Below, one piece after another: positions 6,267-7,573 of a DNA stretch of 7,573 nucleotides; position 1 is the stretch's first letter, and each line of letters starts with the position of its first letter. Source of the stretch: Robiginitomaculum sp. (GTDB lineage: Bacteria; Pseudomonadota; Alphaproteobacteria; Caulobacterales; Maricaulaceae); the NCBI GenBank assembly GCA_026993275.1, contig JALWUB010000126.1:1-7573 (forward strand), given 5' to 3'. The position numbers and the translations under genes are program-made. Under the pieces are notes generated by a model. That model was not told the DNA's origin. It saw only the letters and a list, made by a program, of their open reading frames with translations, and made no database searches.

Positions 6267-6964
6267 TGTGCCGCGCTGCTTTCATGCTCTGCCTGCTGAG
6301 CCTGCCCCTGCTGGGCGGATGCTCTTTGGCACCGTTCGGGCACAAACACGGCAAAACCCCGCATGTGCAGGCGCAACCGGCAAGGCCAGCCGATGAAGGG
6401 CTGAAAATCGCCGTGGACATCATCATGGCGCAATTGCGCAAGGCCGATGATACGGGCGATTTGCGTGCGGTGGAGGGCGCGGCACCGCAAATCTATCAGC
6501 TTGCTGCCGCCTTGATGCCGCCAGCCCAGCCTGGCGCCGCTGCACCGCACCCGCATGCAGGCCAGCAACAACACCCTGCTGCCATGCCCGCCGAGGCGCC
6601 TGCCCCGGCCCGCAAAGCCGAAATGAACGCTGTATCCTACACGCCAGAACACGCCGCACCGCCGCCCCCGCCGCCACCATTGCCGCAGGCGCGCAGCCTG
6701 CTCTATGCGGTGCATCTGGGCAGCTATCGCAGTCCCGGCCGGGCCATGCGCGGCTTTGCCGAACTGGCCCGCAAGGCGCCGGACCTGGCGGGCCTGCGGG
6801 CGCGGGTCGAACAAGTGGATCTTGGCCCCGGCAAGGGTGTGTTCGAGCGCCTCAAGGCCGGGCCGCTGACCAGCCGCGCCGCGGCAGAGGCCCTGTGCGG
6901 CAAACTTCATACAGCCGGACTGTATTGTTCCCCTGCCGACTTTACCGGCCGGGCGCCAAGCTGA
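6266..6964 (+). CDS. SPOR domain-containing lipoprotein
   Basis: A 232-residue predicted outer-envelope lipoprotein. Residues 1-18 are a short signal peptide with Arg3 and a hydrophobic core, ending in the lipobox LGGC with lipid-modified Cys19. A linker rich in Pro and Ala (about 84-142, with seven consecutive prolines at 132-138) spans the periplasm to a C-terminal domain (about 145-226) starting LLYAVHLGSYRSPGRA and continuing through FERLKAGPLTSRAAAEALC, the pattern of SPOR domains, which bind denuded peptidoglycan glycan strands, often at division sites. A Cys pair (211, 221) in this domain could form a disulfide. The ATG at 6266 is preferred over Met7 because it supplies the only basic residue of the signal peptide. 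The spacing of 44 bases from the DUF1489 gene permits co-transcription. Its 3' end overlaps the convergent chaperone gene by 23 bases. A role in division or cell-wall maintenance is likely but not shown. Confidence 0.85.
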   Translation: MCRAAFMLCLLSLPLLGGCSLAPFGHKHGKTPHVQAQPARPADEGLKIAVDIIMAQLRKADDTGDLRAVEGAAPQIYQLAAALMPPAQPGAAAPHPHAGQQQHPAAMPAEAPAPARKAEMNAVSYTPEHAAPPPPPPPLPQARSLLYAVHLGSYRSPGRAMRGFAELARKAPDLAGLRARVEQVDLGPGKGVFERLKAGPLTSRAAAEALCGKLHTAGLYCSPADFTGRAPS

Positions 6965-7573
6965 AACGGCGCTCATCGAAAACCTGGCGCGCATATTCGC
7001 CGGTGCCCTGATAGCTGACCCTGAGCGGGCTTTGCAGGGGCGCGCGCAGGGGCACCTCGAACTGCACAAGCCGGTCATCGGCATAGAGCGTCACATTGTT
7101 CAGCACGCCGATGGCGCTGTCATCGGGGCCGCGCACCACCAGCGCGCCATAGGGCGTGGCGCCGCCGCGCCGGTAAAGGCTGATCAACATGGCATGCTCG
7201 CCGTTCATCCTGGCCCCGGCAATGCGTGCCGAGGCATTCAGGTGTGCACTGCGGACAAACACCGGCACGCTCAGCCCCCAGCGCGGCCCGGTGCCGTTCT
7301 GGCGCTGTGCATCAATGCGCAATTGCGCCCGCAAATGGGCGTCCTTGGGCGTTGCCGGGTCCAGCAGGACATAGACCGGCGCGGTCTGGCCGGGTTTGAG
7401 AATGATCTCTCCGGGCCACAAACGCAGTGCCTGCAACACGGTTGGTGGCGGCCCCTGCGGCACCGGATAGAGCGTGCCGTCACTGCCCTGGCGGATGGCG
7501 CTCCACCGGGCGGTGATGCGCAGGCTGTGATGGCCGCCATTGTAGACGCTGACCTTGGCGGCGCGCACGTCCT
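6942..7573 (-). CDS. PapD-like periplasmic pilus/fimbrial assembly chaperone (C-terminal part; 5' end outside window)
   Basis: The frame is open at the right edge; 209 C-terminal residues are visible and the signal peptide and first strands lie beyond. The visible start, with Lys-Val-Ser-Val-Tyr-Asn-Gly-Gly then an Arg-Ile-Thr-Ala-Arg-Trp strand, followed by LWPGEIILKPGQTAPVYVLL (residues 50-69 of the part seen), matches the N-terminal immunoglobulin-like domain of COG3121 chaperones, which hold pilin subunits in the periplasm before delivery to an usher. A second beta-rich domain follows (about 108-200), with a repeat of the type LYRRGGATPYGALVV and a later VTLYADDRLVQFEVPL. The classical chaperone signature around RESLFWLN and the G1-strand Lys are not evident, so it belongs to a divergent branch. 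Being alone on this strand with its stop at 6942, it is probably the last gene of an operon to the right. Another immunoglobulin-like periplasmic protein is the main alternative. Confidence 0.65.
   Translation of the reverse strand, partial: DVRAAKVSVYNGGHHSLRITARWSAIRQGSDGTLYPVPQGPPPTVLQALRLWPGEIILKPGQTAPVYVLLDPATPKDAHLRAQLRIDAQRQNGTGPRWGLSVPVFVRSAHLNASARIAGARMNGEHAMLISLYRRGGATPYGALVVRGPDDSAIGVLNNVTLYADDRLVQFEVPLRAPLQSPLRVSYQGTGEYARQVFDERRFSLAPGR

Noticed and set aside
6116..7084. Long - strand open frame (322 codons) opposite the SPOR lipoprotein gene
   Set aside because: Low-complexity, Arg- and Ala-rich product covering two well-supported genes; the + strand has a lipobox and a SPOR pattern.

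Overview
The window is a GC-rich stretch of bacterial chromosome, most likely from an alphaproteobacterium. The main pointers are a DUF1489 protein (a family I know essentially from Alphaproteobacteria), a ClpA that carries a ClpP-docking loop, a 3-methylcrotonyl-CoA carboxylase alpha subunit, and weak or absent Shine-Dalgarno sequences before most starts. I found no rRNA, tRNA, CRISPR array, insertion sequence, phage gene or attachment site. Apart from 5' or 3' ends cut by the window, the genes look intact, and no base-composition break suggests recent transfer.

Layout, left to right. (1) Bases 1-1300, + strand: the C-terminal AAA+ module of ClpA, then a small ACT-domain (CASTOR-type) protein 25 bases downstream, probably on the same transcript. 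(2) Bases 1317-2504, - strand: a membrane-anchored DUF3089 alpha/beta-hydrolase-like protein, convergent with the ACT gene and lacking the usual nucleophile serine. (3) A 202-base divergent intergenic region holds a perfect 11-base tandem duplication just before the next gene. (4) Bases 2707-4698, + strand: MccA/LiuD, the biotin-carrying subunit of 3-methylcrotonyl-CoA carboxylase, without its carboxyltransferase partner nearby. (5) Bases 4699-4799: a possible weak terminator, two overlapping inverted repeats and a good Shine-Dalgarno. (6) Bases 4800-5744, + strand: a cupin/JmjC-like protein whose active-site spacing matches the Fe(II)/2-oxoglutarate hydroxylase FIH. (7) Bases 5787-6221: DUF1489 protein, possibly translated from a leaderless mRNA. 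(8) Bases 6266-6964: a lipoprotein with a C-terminal SPOR (peptidoglycan-binding) domain. (9) Bases 6942-7573, - strand: the C-terminal part of a divergent PapD-like periplasmic chaperone, overlapping the lipoprotein gene tail-to-tail by 23 bases and probably the last gene of a pilus or fimbrial operon lying to the right.

The genes do not form one pathway. They are mostly housekeeping or conserved accessory genes: proteolysis (ClpA), leucine/isovalerate degradation (MccA), a possible protein hydroxylase, an envelope lipoprotein and a pilus chaperone. I see no convincing new multi-gene system. The most interesting points are the FIH-like active site in a bacterial protein, the DUF3089 protein with Glu at the nucleophile position, the orphan MccA, and several small regulatory-looking sequences at gene starts.
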